The translations under genes and the position numbers were made by a program. From an uncultured Candidatus Melainabacteria bacterium (GTDB taxonomy: Bacteria > Cyanobacteriota > Vampirovibrionia > Gastranaerophilales > Gastranaerophilaceae): 64,000 nt of DNA. The notes beneath the pieces are model-generated. The model did no database searches. It was not told the origin of the DNA and saw only the letters and a program-made list of their open reading frames with translations. The stretch is from positions 1 through 64,000 of the forward strand of contig CAKNXK010000012.1 in NCBI GenBank assembly GCA_932182025.1, written 5' to 3'. Shown here one piece after another: positions 33,520-42,824 of this stretch (positions are counted from its first letter, which is position 1; every line of letters begins with the position of its first letter).

Positions 33520-34415
33520 TTTTTTTCGGAACCCCTGATATTGGACTTAAATCATTAGAGCATCTTTATAACAAATTTGATGTTTTAGCTGTTGTAACAC
33601 AACCTGATAAGCCATCGGGACGCGGGCATAAACTAACCCCTAGTCCGATTAAAGTTTTTGCGCTTGAAAATAACATACCGGTTTTTCAACCTAAATCAAT
33701 CAGAAAAGAGCCTGAAATTATTGAAGAATTAAAAAAATTACAGCCGGATTTCTTCGTTACATTTGCATTTGGTCAAATATTATCACAAGAGGTTCTTGAT
33801 ATACCAAAATATGAAACTATAAACCTGCATGTTTCGCTTTTACCTAAGTATAGAGGAGCAAATCCAATTCAGCGCGCAATTATCAATGGAGATAAGGAAA
33901 CAGGCATCTGTACAATGATTACTGAATTGGGGCTTGATTGCGGCGATATATGCTTGACTCACCCAATTGAAATAACTCCAAATATGAATTGCATAGAATT
34001 ATTTGAAATCTGTGCGAGCAAATCACCAGAATTATTGGAAAAAACTTTACTTGGCATTGCAGATGGAACTCTAAAACCACAATGCCAATGCGAAGAAGGA
34101 CTTTGCTATGCTGATAAATTAACCAAAGAAGAATGCAGAATAGATTGGAGTAAATCAGCACAAGATATTCATAATCTTGTGCGCGGAGTTTACAAATGCC
34201 CTGGAGCTTTCTTTGAATACCAAGGTAAAATCATAAAAGTACTTGAGACAGAACCTTTAACAACAGAGATTGAAGGAAACATTGGCGATTTATCTATTTC
34301 AAAATCAGGTATAGATGTAAAAACAAGTAAAGGCACGCTTCGACTTATAAAAGTGAAGCCTGAAGGCAAAGGTGAAATGCTAGCCCGTGATTGGGGAAAC
34401 GGATTACGCAAATAA
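33501..34415 (+). CDS. fmt: Methionyl-tRNA formyltransferase
   Basis: This 304-residue enzyme formylates initiator Met-tRNA using 10-formyl-tetrahydrofolate. It shows the formyltransferase fold from F-F-G-T-P-D-I-G, the S-L-L-P-K-Y-R-G-A motif near residue 110-118 that includes catalytic-loop residues, and T-E-L-G-L-D-C-G-D with the conserved Asp. The C-terminal tRNA-binding domain begins near 205. An AAGGAAA ribosome site precedes ATG 33501. It is paired with def as in many bacteria. Confidence 0.96.
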   Translation: MAKISIVFFGTPDIGLKSLEHLYNKFDVLAVVTQPDKPSGRGHKLTPSPIKVFALENNIPVFQPKSIRKEPEIIEELKKLQPDFFVTFAFGQILSQEVLDIPKYETINLHVSLLPKYRGANPIQRAIINGDKETGICTMITELGLDCGDICLTHPIEITPNMNCIELFEICASKSPELLEKTLLGIADGTLKPQCQCEEGLCYADKLTKEECRIDWSKSAQDIHNLVRGVYKCPGAFFEYQGKIIKVLETEPLTTEIEGNIGDLSISKSGIDVKTSKGTLRLIKVKPEGKGEMLARDWGNGLRK

Positions 34416-34417
34416 AA

Positions 34418-35104
34418 TTAGAAGCTTCTATAGCGTGCATTCTGATTTAAAAGAGTCTGCGCCCTTTGTCTATCGCCCTTTTTATCGTTAGACTTAAATG
34501 AGTTTTGTAAATAAACAGCAGTTAATGCATCTTCTGGAGTAACTCCACCGTAGTTATCAACTCTAAATCTAAATCTATCAGGTCTTTGCTCTCCATTTTG
34601 CCCAAAAAGTCTATTCGGATTTTTCAATAAACCGTTTAAGTCAACTGTGATACGGTAAGCAAGAGTGTTGTGAATATTTGTATTTGAGTTTGTAAATGAA
34701 CCGTCATTTCTGCTCCATCCGCGTTCAAAACGCCAAACAACACCATCAGGAGTAACCCAGTTAAATCCTCCGGATGCATTGTCAGCAGGCTCTAATCCTA
34801 AAAAATATACCATTAGATTTTCATATTTATTATCGCCGCTATATTGGTTACCGCGGAAACGTCCAAGAGCTTGACCATCACAAGATAATCCTTCCATATT
34901 CTCATCATCTTTACACCAGTAGATAGAATCGTCATCTATAATTGTACTTGTCGCTCCTACAATCTTTGAATGAATATTATTTACTTTAACTTTATTCTTA
35001 TCCGGCATTAATTTTGTAATAGCAGGCATCATTAAAGCTGATGAAACCCCAATAATAGTTAACGAAATTATTAATTCTGATAAAGTAAAGCCATTCTTTT
35101 TCAT
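34418..35104 (-). CDS. Type IV prepilin-like protein
   Basis: This 228-residue protein begins M-K-K-N-G-F-T-L-S-E-L-I-I-S-L, a class III signal peptide cut after G5 with F6 then N-methylated and Glu at position 5 of the mature protein. The hydrophobic helix is followed by a globular part with two cysteines (Y-W-C and S-C-D) that could form a disulfide, and many aromatic and Asn residues. It is a major or minor pilin or a type II secretion pseudopilin; no assembly genes are nearby to decide. ATG 35104 is preferred over TTG 35110 because AGGAGAT is properly spaced before it. Confidence 0.85.
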   Translation of the reverse strand: MKKNGFTLSELIISLTIIGVSSALMMPAITKLMPDKNKVKVNNIHSKIVGATSTIIDDDSIYWCKDDENMEGLSCDGQALGRFRGNQYSGDNKYENLMVYFLGLEPADNASGGFNWVTPDGVVWRFERGWSRNDGSFTNSNTNIHNTLAYRITVDLNGLLKNPNRLFGQNGEQRPDRFRFRVDNYGGVTPEDALTAVYLQNSFKSNDKKGDRQRAQTLLNQNARYRSF

Positions 35105-35143
35105 GCTCAATCTCCTGTGTATAGAAACATTTTAACATATTAA

Positions 35144-35165
35144 AAAGGGGAATTAAATCCCCTTT
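35144..35165 (-). terminator. Hairpin terminator after proS
   Basis: AAAGGGGA (35144-35151), a 6-nt loop, TCCCCTTT (35158-35165). On the minus strand the stem is followed by more T residues, 7 bp past the proS stop. Confidence 0.85.
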
Positions 35166-35171
35166 GCTAAA

Positions 35172-36878
35172 TTATTTTAAGTTGCTTACTGCTGTAATAA
35201 CAATTTCTGCTGCGTCTTCCGGTTTAATATTCGACATTTCATCAGTTTCACGAACCTTAAATTCCACTAACCCGTCAGCAATAGATTTCCCAACAGTTAT
35301 TCTATAAGGGAATCCGATTAAATCAGCATCTTTAAACTTAACCCCGGGACGTTCATCACGATCATCAATAACAGCTTCTACTCCGTGTTTAAGAAGAGTT
35401 TTATAAATATCTTCCGCAACCTTCATTTGCTGTTCATCCTTAGTACTTACAGGAATTACAATGGCTTGATACGGCGCAATTGCAAGCGGCCATTTAATAC
35501 CTTTTTCATCATAATGAGCTTCAACTGCAGCAGCTGCTGTTCTGGAAATACCTATACCATAGCAGCCCATTACATAAGGCTGCGCCTTGCCGTTTTGATC
35601 AAGATACACTGCATTCATAGGTTTTGAGTATTTTGTACCTAGTTGGAAAATATTACCAACTTCAATACCTCTGGTAACTTTAAGAGGTTTGCCGCACTCA
35701 GGACAAAGTTCACCAGCTTCAACAAGACGAATATCTGCAACTGTTTCAGGAAGTTTAACTTCTGAACCCCAGTTATATCCAACCCCATGTTTATCAACTT
35801 GATTAATACCAATTACAAAGTTTTTCAAATCACGAACGGTTTCATCGGCAACAATTGTTAATCCTTCTTTAGGACCAATAAAACCTTTTTCTACATTAAG
35901 AAGTTCTTCAATTTCAGCAGCAACTGCTATACGAATATCAACACCGCCAACAGCATTAAGCAGCTTTGTTTCTTCGATTTGTTTATCACCGCGAATAAGC
36001 GCTAAAACAGGCTTTTTATCAATAATATAAACAAGAGTTTTAACAATCAAAGTTGCTGGAATGTTTAAGAATTCACAAAGTTCTTCGATTGAATGTGTAT
36101 TAGGTGTCTCAACAATCTCAGCTTTTGCAAAATCACCGACAATTTTAGCTTCAGGAAGTTTTGATACTGCGTGGTTTGAGTTTGCAGCATAATCACATTC
36201 ACAATAGAATACATCGTTTTCACCGGCATCTGTATCAGTAATTACCATAAACTCATGGCTTACACTGCCGCCAATTGCTCCTGAATCAGACTGAACAGCC
36301 TTAGTATCAAGCCCACAGCGTTTGAATATTCTTGAATACGCATTCCACATATTTTGATATTCTTTTTCAAGTCCTTCTTGAGAAGTATCAAAAGAATAAG
36401 CATCTTTCATAATAAATTCACGACCGCGCAAAAGTCCGAATCGAGGACGTCTTTCATCACGGAATTTAGATTGGATTTGATAAAGATTAACAGGTAATTG
36501 TTTGTACGATTTCAAACCGTCACGTGCAATTGCTGTAATAATCTCTTCGTGAGTTGGTCCAAGGCACATTTCACGACCATGACGATCTTTTAGTCTCATT
36601 AATTCTCCGCCGTAAGCACCCCATCTGCCTGATTCTTCCCATAATTCTTTTGGCTGAACAAACGGCATAAGAAGCTCTTGAGCACCTGCTGAATCCATTT
36701 CTTCTCTAACAATATTTTCAATCTTTTTCAAAACTCTCCACATAAGTGGTAAGTAATTATAAACCCCGCTTGTAAGTTTTCTTATAAAACCTGCTCTAAC
36801 AAGCATTTTATGAGAAATTACTTCTGCATCAGAAGGAAATTCTCTCAAAGTTTGAACAAATAATTTTGACATTTTCAT
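35172..36878 (-). CDS. proS: Prolyl-tRNA synthetase, bacterial type
   Basis: This 568-residue class II synthetase charges tRNA-Pro. The N-terminal part has the class II motifs (for example F-R-D-E-R-R-P-R-F-G-L-L-R-G-R-E-F motif 2), an insertion editing domain at about residues 230-380, and the catalytic motif 3 region G-C-Y-G-I-G-I-S-R. The length matches the long bacterial form. The frame is open to 36953, but ATG 36878 has AGAGG 9 nt upstream and begins at the conserved M-K-M-S-K-L-F start, and the longer form would overlap the divergent gene. Confidence 0.96.
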   Translation of the reverse strand: MKMSKLFVQTLREFPSDAEVISHKMLVRAGFIRKLTSGVYNYLPLMWRVLKKIENIVREEMDSAGAQELLMPFVQPKELWEESGRWGAYGGELMRLKDRHGREMCLGPTHEEIITAIARDGLKSYKQLPVNLYQIQSKFRDERRPRFGLLRGREFIMKDAYSFDTSQEGLEKEYQNMWNAYSRIFKRCGLDTKAVQSDSGAIGGSVSHEFMVITDTDAGENDVFYCECDYAANSNHAVSKLPEAKIVGDFAKAEIVETPNTHSIEELCEFLNIPATLIVKTLVYIIDKKPVLALIRGDKQIEETKLLNAVGGVDIRIAVAAEIEELLNVEKGFIGPKEGLTIVADETVRDLKNFVIGINQVDKHGVGYNWGSEVKLPETVADIRLVEAGELCPECGKPLKVTRGIEVGNIFQLGTKYSKPMNAVYLDQNGKAQPYVMGCYGIGISRTAAAAVEAHYDEKGIKWPLAIAPYQAIVIPVSTKDEQQMKVAEDIYKTLLKHGVEAVIDDRDERPGVKFKDADLIGFPYRITVGKSIADGLVEFKVRETDEMSNIKPEDAAEIVITAVSNLK

Positions 36879-36900
36879 AATTAATAACCTCTGTATAATA

Positions 36901-36909
36901 ATTTTACCA
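36901..36909 (-). promoter_or_regulatory. Extended -10 promoter for proS
   Basis: Minus-strand TG-G-TAAAAT lies 22 nt before ATG 36878. It is back-to-back with the divergent promoter at 36922-36930. Confidence 0.5.
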
Positions 36910-36921
36910 CAAAGAAGTTTA

Positions 36922-36930
36922 TGGTAAGCT
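36922..36930 (+). promoter_or_regulatory. Extended -10 box of a leaderless gene
   Basis: TG-G-TAAGCT ends 6 nt before ATG 36937. No Shine-Dalgarno sequence is present. Confidence 0.4.
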
Positions 36931-36936
36931 AACAGT

Positions 36937-37857
36937 ATGGAAAAAAGATACAATGCGTTCAGCGACCACCTAAAACAAAAATTTGGAGCTAAGGTTTATA
37001 AAATAACCCTTGATGCAGGTTTTTCCTGTCCAAACAGAGATGGAACAATTTCTAATTGCGGATGTATTTTTTGTGATGACGGAGGAAGTTTTTCTCAAGC
37101 TCATTCAAACCTGTTGTCAATAGAAGAACAGGTTAATATTGGCGCTGAAACATTAAAAAACAGATTTGGCGCACAAAAATTTATGTCCTACTTCCAAGCG
37201 TTTTCCAATACCTATAAACCGGTAGAAGAACTTGAAAAAATCTACAAAGCATCTCTAAACCATTCTGATATAGTAGGTATCTCAATCGGCACAAGACCTG
37301 ATTGCGTAGATGATGAAAAATTAAAACTTATTTCATCATTCTCACACGATTATTACACATGGATTGAATACGGACTACAATCTGTACATGATAAAACTTT
37401 ATTAAAAATTAACCGCGGACACGACTACAAATGCTTTTTGGATGCATACGAAAAAACTAAAAAAGCAGGCATAAACATTTGTCTCCACGTAATTTTAAAC
37501 CTGTTTGAAACATACGATGAAATGATGCAAACAGCACAAAAAATTGCACTTCTTGAGCCGGAAGGCGTAAAAATCCACATGCTATGCGCTCTTGAAGGAA
37601 CTAAAATTGCAGACATGTACAGACAAGGCGAGCTTGAGTTTATGACACAAGACGAATATATTTCAACAGTTTGTGACTTTTTAGAATATCTACCGTCACA
37701 AACAACAATCCATCGTCTTGCAGGAAACGGATTAAGAACCGAACTCGTTGCTCCGCGATGGATTGGTAAAAAACTTGATACGCTAAATAAGATCGATAGA
37801 GAGTTTATTAAACGTAATACTCAGCAAGGATACAAATCTCCTAACAAACACGATTAG
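36937..37857 (+). CDS. YhcC-like (TIGR01212) radical SAM protein
   Basis: This 306-residue protein resembles the YhcC/TIGR01212 family: K-V-Y-K-I-T-L-D-A-G-F-S-C-P-N-R-D-G-T followed by C-G-C-I-F-C, which provides the cluster cysteines (C31, C43, C46), then a TIM-barrel body with G-I-S-I-G-T-R-P-D-C. The biochemical role of the family is not established; tRNA or anaerobic-metabolism roles have been proposed. There is no ribosome site and the -10-like box ends 6 nt before the ATG. It overlaps the convergent dehydrogenase gene by 17 bp. Confidence 0.88.
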   Translation: MEKRYNAFSDHLKQKFGAKVYKITLDAGFSCPNRDGTISNCGCIFCDDGGSFSQAHSNLLSIEEQVNIGAETLKNRFGAQKFMSYFQAFSNTYKPVEELEKIYKASLNHSDIVGISIGTRPDCVDDEKLKLISSFSHDYYTWIEYGLQSVHDKTLLKINRGHDYKCFLDAYEKTKKAGINICLHVILNLFETYDEMMQTAQKIALLEPEGVKIHMLCALEGTKIADMYRQGELEFMTQDEYISTVCDFLEYLPSQTTIHRLAGNGLRTELVAPRWIGKKLDTLNKIDREFIKRNTQQGYKSPNKHD

Positions 37858-38848
37858 TGTTCATTCCTTTTGCATAATCCTTAATACTGTTAAAACTTGT
37901 TTCTAAAAGAGTAGATACAGCTTCCTTTGTATTATATGCAATATGCGGAGTTAAAATAACATTACTAAAACCCATTAATTTCTCTGTAACAAGCGCATTT
38001 GTTAAGCATTTTGAATTAGAACTTTTTATATCCGGTAAAATATCACCGCCAAATGTAACATTTTCGCACTCAAGAACATCCAGCGCTGCTCCTTTTATTT
38101 TACCGCTTACAAGATTTTCATATAATGCAACAACATCAATTAATTCACCTCGAGCAGTATTAATTATATAAACACCATCTTTCATCTTGTTAAATGCTTC
38201 TGCATTAAAGAAATGATACGTATCTGTTGTGTATGGGATGTGTAAAGATATTATATCTGATTCTTTTAATAGTTCATCCAGTTCAACAAACTCAACAATA
38301 TCATTAAGTTCTTCTGATTTTTTATAAGAATACACAAGAACTTTCATTCCCATAGACGCTGCAATTTGTGCAACACCACCGCCAATTGCACCTCCGCCTA
38401 TTATACCAAGCTTCATAGTCGTCAAATCTCGTCCCTCATACTCAGCATAGTTTATTAAGTCTTTCTGCATTCCAAAATATGCAGGAAATAAGTTTCTGAC
38501 AATTGCTATCATAACACCTATAGTATACTGTGCTACCGCCGTATGTCCGTAATGTTCAACATTAAAAACTGCAATATTATGCTGCGTACAATATTTAACA
38601 TCAATATGATTATAACCGGTTGAACGCGTTGCTATAATTCTTAGATTTTTAAACTTACTGATAACCTCCTCACTCAAAGAAGAATTAATGAAAACACTTA
38701 TTACATCAGTATCCCTCAACTGTTCTTCACTTAATTGAGACATTTCATTCAAAGGTTCTTCAATAAAAGTTATTTCAAAATCCTTGAAATCATTCTTCTC
38801 AAAAAATTCACGTTCAGATTCCCTAAAATCAAATAATAGCATTTTCAT
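37841..38848 (-). CDS. D-isomer-specific 2-hydroxyacid dehydrogenase
   Basis: This 335-residue NAD-dependent enzyme has the family's catalytic and substrate-binding domains. The Rossmann motif is G-I-I-G-G-G-A-I-G-G-G. The catalytic triad residues are in N-T-A-R-G-E-L (Arg), D-V-L-E (Glu) and T-P-H-I-A-Y (His). Its sequence around H-Y-G-H-T-A-V-A-Q-Y-T resembles D-lactate dehydrogenase-like members. It probably interconverts pyruvate or another 2-keto acid and the D-hydroxyacid during fermentation. AAGGAG lies before the ATG. The exact substrate is not certain. Confidence 0.9.
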   Translation of the reverse strand: MKMLLFDFRESEREFFEKNDFKDFEITFIEEPLNEMSQLSEEQLRDTDVISVFINSSLSEEVISKFKNLRIIATRSTGYNHIDVKYCTQHNIAVFNVEHYGHTAVAQYTIGVMIAIVRNLFPAYFGMQKDLINYAEYEGRDLTTMKLGIIGGGAIGGGVAQIAASMGMKVLVYSYKKSEELNDIVEFVELDELLKESDIISLHIPYTTDTYHFFNAEAFNKMKDGVYIINTARGELIDVVALYENLVSGKIKGAALDVLECENVTFGGDILPDIKSSNSKCLTNALVTEKLMGFSNVILTPHIAYNTKEAVSTLLETSFNSIKDYAKGMNTNRVC

Positions 38849-38916
38849 TTTAATAAACTCCTTTTCTAAAAGTATTGCGTATTAAAGATTTTATTCCATT
38901 GAACAGTTGAGCAATA

Positions 38917-38940
38917 AAAAAAGAACCCGAAGGTTCTTTT
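38917..38940 (-). terminator. UUCG-loop terminator
   Basis: AAGAACC (38921-38927), loop CGAA, GGTTCTT (38932-38938). On the minus strand it is GAACC-TTCG-GGTTC followed by seven T residues, a classic stable tetraloop terminator for the gene ending at 38979. Confidence 0.9.
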
Positions 38941-38978
38941 TATGTCTTTTCTTTCTCTCTCTCTTAATCTAATTTGAA

Positions 38979-39278
38979 TTAAACGCCTGCGCCGTTTTTA
39001 CCTTTAATTTCGGTTTGTTCCTTTTTCTCAGCTTCCTCGTCTTTAGCCGCTCTTTTATCGTCTTGTTCTGCCACATAAAGTGTAGCGAACTGTTCATACA
39101 AGTCGTTATCTTGAAGAATTTCATCCAATTCAAGATATTTATTCTCATCAACATTTGCTTCTGCATACTGATCTTTTGAAATACCTGCTTTTTGAGCCGT
39201 TTTTTCTGTTAAATGATTAGCACCGATTTGTTTAATAATAAAATTCTTTAAAACATTTGCATTAATATTAGCTGACAT
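38979..39278 (-). CDS. Small hypothetical acidic/charged protein
   Basis: I do not recognise this 99-residue protein. It begins M-S-A-N-I-N-A-N-V-L and is mostly helical, with an acidic middle and a K/E-rich tail ending N-G-A-G-V. There is no signal peptide or membrane helix. ATG 39278 is preferred over ATG 39293 because GGGAG lies 8 nt before it. It has its own strong terminator and about 90 bp upstream free for a promoter, so it is probably a monocistronic real gene. Confidence 0.65.
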   Translation of the reverse strand: MSANINANVLKNFIIKQIGANHLTEKTAQKAGISKDQYAEANVDENKYLELDEILQDNDLYEQFATLYVAEQDDKRAAKDEEAEKKEQTEIKGKNGAGV

Positions 39279-39368
39279 AGTTGCTGCTCCCATATTGTTT
39301 CATCTTACATCTATATAAAGTATATAAATTTTCTCCAATTTCAAAGAAAAGCATTATTGTTACAAAAC

Positions 39369-40139
39369 TTAATATTTTAATATTGGAACAGCATTAATAA
39401 GTTTTTTCGTATATTCTTCTTTAGGGTATCGAAATATTGTACCTGTATAATTTTCTTCAACAAGCGTACCAAAATACATAATACCAACCCTGTCGGCAAG
39501 GTATTTTATAACATTCATATCATGTGAAATAAATAATATTGTCAAATCTCGTTTTAAACGTAAATCCTTTAAAAGATTAATAATTTGCGCCTGAATACTT
39601 GCATCTAAAGCACTTACAGGCTCATCAGCTATTAACAATTTGGGATTAAGTATTAGCGCTCTTGCAATAGCAATTCTTTGTCTTTGACCGCCTGAAAACT
39701 CGTGAGGGTAAAGATTTAGGGACGTTATCGGTAATCCAACATCTGAAAGCACCTCTTCCACAAGAGTTTCTTTCTCGCTTCTTGCAAGTTTAGTATTAAT
39801 ATCAAGGGGCTCAATAAGAATATCTTTGATTTTCATTTTAGGATTAAGACTTGAATACGGGTTTTGAAAAACCATTTGAACATTTTTAGGATACTCTTTT
39901 TTTATACTATATATGTTTACCCCATCATAAAGTATTTCTCCTGATTTTGGCTGAACAAGTTTTGTTATAGCTTTTGCCAAAGTAGATTTGCCACAGCCAG
40001 ACTCTCCTGCCAGAGCATAAATCTCACCGCGCTGAATTTGCATAGAAACATTATTAACAGCTTTAACTACCGATTTATCAGTCTCTTTTATACTCGTATA
40101 TTCAATTGACAAGTCTTTAATATCTAATAAAATTTCCAT
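39369..40139 (-). CDS. Opp/Nik-type ABC transporter ATP-binding protein
   Basis: This 256-residue ATPase has Walker A G-E-S-G-C-G-K-S-T, Q-loop region V-F-Q-N-P-Y-S-S-L-N-P, the ABC signature F-S-G-G-Q-R-Q-R-I and Walker B L-L-I-A-D-E-P-V-S-A-L-D followed by the His switch S-H-D. The Q-N-P-Y-S-S-L-N-P block is typical of oligopeptide/nickel importers (OppF/DppF/NikE class). No permease or binding protein is beside it, so its transporter is encoded elsewhere. It lacks a ribosome site, and a -10 element ends 6 nt before the ATG, suggesting a leaderless mRNA. Confidence 0.9.
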   Translation of the reverse strand: MEILLDIKDLSIEYTSIKETDKSVVKAVNNVSMQIQRGEIYALAGESGCGKSTLAKAITKLVQPKSGEILYDGVNIYSIKKEYPKNVQMVFQNPYSSLNPKMKIKDILIEPLDINTKLARSEKETLVEEVLSDVGLPITSLNLYPHEFSGGQRQRIAIARALILNPKLLIADEPVSALDASIQAQIINLLKDLRLKRDLTILFISHDMNVIKYLADRVGIMYFGTLVEENYTGTIFRYPKEEYTKKLINAVPILKY

Positions 40140-40145
40140 AGACTT

Positions 40146-40154
40146 ATTTTATCA
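40146..40154 (-). promoter_or_regulatory. Extended -10 box of the leaderless ABC ATPase gene
   Basis: Minus-strand TG-A-TAAAAT ends 6 nt before ATG 40139, which has no Shine-Dalgarno sequence. Confidence 0.45.
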
Positions 40155-40161
40155 TATTTTA

Positions 40162-40170
40162 TGGTAATAT
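40162..40170 (+). promoter_or_regulatory. Extended -10 promoter before the AI-2E family gene
   Basis: TG-G-TAATAT, followed by TTGGAGGAG and ATG 40190. It is divergent from the minus-strand promoter at 40146-40154. Confidence 0.45.
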
Positions 40171-40189
40171 TGAAATTGGAGGAGTTACT

Positions 40190-41212
40190 ATGTTTGAAAA
40201 CATTTTTCAAAAATATTTAACAACAAAAAATATTATATTTTTTGTTGTAATGATACTTTTAATAAAATTTATTGCATCAATAAAAGATATCGCGATTCTA
40301 TTCTTCGCATCTTATGTAATAGCATGTTCACTGAACCCGCTTGTAGATAAATTTACAAAATTAAAAAGAGGAATTTCTTCGGGAATTGTACTTGGTTTAA
40401 CAGTTCTTGTTCTTGGAGCATTCTTTATACCACTTATTGCAATGGCTGGACATGAAATCAAATCGTTTGTTGAACATATTCCTCAATATATAGACTCTTT
40501 AAAAGGTTTTGTAACAACATTACCTGTTATAAGTAAATCTCAGCTTGCAGCAATTGATTTAGGAGATTTTATTTCTTCTGCTTCAGGATTTACTTCGAAA
40601 TTCGTTAATCAATCTATTCATATCAGCATCAACTTTGCACAAGCTGTTGTCTATCTCATTGCAGCTCTTATTATAATTTACTATTTCATGGCTGATAAAG
40701 AAGAAGTTAAAAATGCTTATATGAGTTTATTTCCTGCAAATATGAAAGAAAAAGCAGAAGAAATTATTGAAACAATCTCAAAAAAAATAGGCGGCTACGT
40801 TATTGCACAAATTGCAACAATGACCAGTGTTGGTGTAATTATGGCAATAGGATTATTATTAATCGGTGTCGACTATGCTGTGTTATTAGGGCTTATTAGC
40901 GCTGTCTTGGATATTGTTCCTGTTGTAGGTCCTGCAATAGCTCTTATTATATGTTTAATTACTGCATCAAAATCAGGAGCGCTTACTCTTATTTTAATAT
41001 GTGCTGTTTTTGCAATTGCACAGTTAGCTGAAAACAACTTTGTAAGACCATATATTTTCGGCAAATTTCTTGATTTACATCCGCTTATAATATATTTGTT
41101 CTTATTTATTACCGCACAGCATCTTGGTGTTGTAGGTGTAATCTTTGCACCTGCCATAGCAGCAACGGTTTGTGTACTAATAGAAGAACTTTATATTAAC
41201 AATATAAAATAG
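40190..41212 (+). CDS. AI-2E family (PerM/UPF0118) transporter
   Basis: This 340-residue inner-membrane protein has about seven to eight hydrophobic helices with the AI-2E/PerM features: an N-terminal pair, a soluble segment with F-V-E-H-I-P-Q-Y, Y-Y-F-M-A-D-K near the middle, and V-P-V-V-G-P-A-I-A-L-I plus E-N-N-F-V-R-P near the end. Family members have been linked to export of autoinducer-2 or to Na+/H+ antiport; the substrate here is unknown. A TTGGAGGAG ribosome site precedes the ATG. The next gene begins 9 bp after it. Confidence 0.88.
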   Translation: MFENIFQKYLTTKNIIFFVVMILLIKFIASIKDIAILFFASYVIACSLNPLVDKFTKLKRGISSGIVLGLTVLVLGAFFIPLIAMAGHEIKSFVEHIPQYIDSLKGFVTTLPVISKSQLAAIDLGDFISSASGFTSKFVNQSIHISINFAQAVVYLIAALIIIYYFMADKEEVKNAYMSLFPANMKEKAEEIIETISKKIGGYVIAQIATMTSVGVIMAIGLLLIGVDYAVLLGLISAVLDIVPVVGPAIALIICLITASKSGALTLILICAVFAIAQLAENNFVRPYIFGKFLDLHPLIIYLFLFITAQHLGVVGVIFAPAIAATVCVLIEELYINNIK

Positions 41213-41221
41213 GGCGTAATC

Positions 41222-42691
41222 ATGTCAAAATCGAATTACAAACTTATAATGGCATATCCGGCAATAGAAGAATTTGCGCTCTCTTCTTTGGGGTATATGT
41301 GGCTACACAAACTTGTTGGCGGAGAAAGAGTTTCTACAGACAAACCCTATTTTAATATCAAAGAAGTTGATGCAGTTGCGTTTTCAATTTCATTTGATTT
41401 TGATTTTATGGGAGTATTTGAAATCCTTGAAAAAAATAAGATTCCATTCCTTGCCTCTGAGCGCGGAGAGGAATACCCGCTGATTTTTGCAGGCGGTCCT
41501 GTAATCACAACCAATCCCGAACCATTGAAACAGGTTTTCGACTTTATGGTCATAGGTGACGGCGAAGGGGTAAATATTGAGGTTAACGAGATTATCGAAC
41601 GCGGATTGAGTAAAAATGAGACTTTACAAGAACTTGCAAAGCTTGAAGGGGTTTATGTACCTGAAATAAGTAATAAGGTCAAAAAAGTTACCGAAACATT
41701 AAATAATGTGATTTATACGCCAATTATTAGCGATAAGAGTTATTTCAAAAACACATTTATTATAGAAGTTGCGCGTGGATGTATGAACAGGTGTGCGTTT
41801 TGTACGGCTTCTTATTTGAATTTGCCGTTCAGACATTATGAATACGAAAAAATTATAGAAGCGATTGAGTTGGGTTTATCTCAAACAAACAAAATTGCGC
41901 TTTTGGGCGCACAAATCAGTGCCCATCCGGAGTTTAACAATATTATGAAGTATTTAAAAGACAAGATGGACTTGGGAATAAATATTGAGCTTGGGATTTC
42001 TTCATTAAGAACGGATTCTGTAACTGCGGAACTTGTGCAAACGCTGGTACAGGGCGGACAAAAGACTTCTACAATAGCTATTGAAGCAGCAAGCGAAAGA
42101 CTGAGAAGGTTTATTAACAAAAACCTCAAAGAAGAACAAATTTTAAATGCGGTCAAAATTGCACGCGAAAACGGACTAAAAGGGATTAAGATTTATTCAA
42201 TGATTGGTATTCCTACTGAAACACAGGAAGATATTGAAGAATTTTTGCGCTTAGCTCAAAGAATTAAAACAGAGAATAAGGGTTTTGATATAACGTTCTC
42301 GTTCTCAACATTTGTACCAAAACCACAAACACCTTTGCAATGGGCGGTTCGTGAAGAAACAAAATCCTTAGAAAGAAAACAAAAGTTCTTAGAAAAAGAA
42401 TTTGCAAAACTTGGAATTGGGTCTAAATTTTCAAGTGCAAAATGGGACTACTGGCAAACAGTAATTTCTCGCGGAGATGAAAGTTTTGCACCGTTATTAA
42501 TAGAAGTTTACAAGCAAGGCGGCAAATTGGGAGCTTATAAATCGACTTTTAAAGGACATTTAGGAAAAACCATTGACGGATTTGATTTAGAAGATGATTT
42601 GCCTTGGGATTTTATAGAAAATTACCCGCCAAAACAACTTTTGGTTAAAGAATTTAACAGATTGTTAAAACGCGCAAACACAGATAATTAG
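41222..42691 (+). CDS. B12-binding-like radical SAM protein (TIGR03960-like)
   Basis: This 489-residue protein has an N-terminal cobalamin-binding-like domain (residues about 40-110, A-F-S-I-S-F and F-A-G-G-P-V-I) and a radical SAM domain with C187-x3-C191-x2-C194 (R-G-C-M-N-R-C-A-F-C). Barrel motifs such as I-A-I-E-A-A-S-E-R-L-R and I-Y-S-M-I-G-I-P-T-E-T follow. It resembles the TIGR03960 family, often encoded near ribosome and cell-wall genes, with unknown substrate. It is preceded by the AI-2E gene and shares its transcript. AGGGCG is the likely ribosome site. Confidence 0.85.
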   Translation: MSKSNYKLIMAYPAIEEFALSSLGYMWLHKLVGGERVSTDKPYFNIKEVDAVAFSISFDFDFMGVFEILEKNKIPFLASERGEEYPLIFAGGPVITTNPEPLKQVFDFMVIGDGEGVNIEVNEIIERGLSKNETLQELAKLEGVYVPEISNKVKKVTETLNNVIYTPIISDKSYFKNTFIIEVARGCMNRCAFCTASYLNLPFRHYEYEKIIEAIELGLSQTNKIALLGAQISAHPEFNNIMKYLKDKMDLGINIELGISSLRTDSVTAELVQTLVQGGQKTSTIAIEAASERLRRFINKNLKEEQILNAVKIARENGLKGIKIYSMIGIPTETQEDIEEFLRLAQRIKTENKGFDITFSFSTFVPKPQTPLQWAVREETKSLERKQKFLEKEFAKLGIGSKFSSAKWDYWQTVISRGDESFAPLLIEVYKQGGKLGAYKSTFKGHLGKTIDGFDLEDDLPWDFIENYPPKQLLVKEFNRLLKRANTDN

Positions 42692-42754
42692 TAGGTTTTA
42701 GATGTATTCATAAATTGCAAATGTAAACAATTGTAACAATATTCTCCAAAACAT

Positions 42755-42781
42755 TAAAGTTTTCAAAAAAAATGCCGTAAT
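42755..42781 (+). promoter_or_regulatory. Sigma-28 (FliA)-like promoter
   Basis: TAAAGTTT (42755-42762) and GCCGTAAT (42774-42781) are separated by exactly 11 bp. The consensus is TAAAGTTT-N11-GCCGATAA, so the -35 is perfect and the GCCG half of the -10 matches. It lies 43 bp before ATG 42825, which has a strong AAGGAGA site. Confidence 0.6.
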
Positions 42782-42824
42782 AACTGGTATAGGAACAAAA
42801 AAAAGGAAAAAGGAGAACTCAATT

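Noticed and set aside
38969..39166. 65-residue minus-strand ORF overlapping the small gene at 38979
   Set aside because: A shadow in another frame; the 38979-39278 frame has the ribosome site and a sensible composition.
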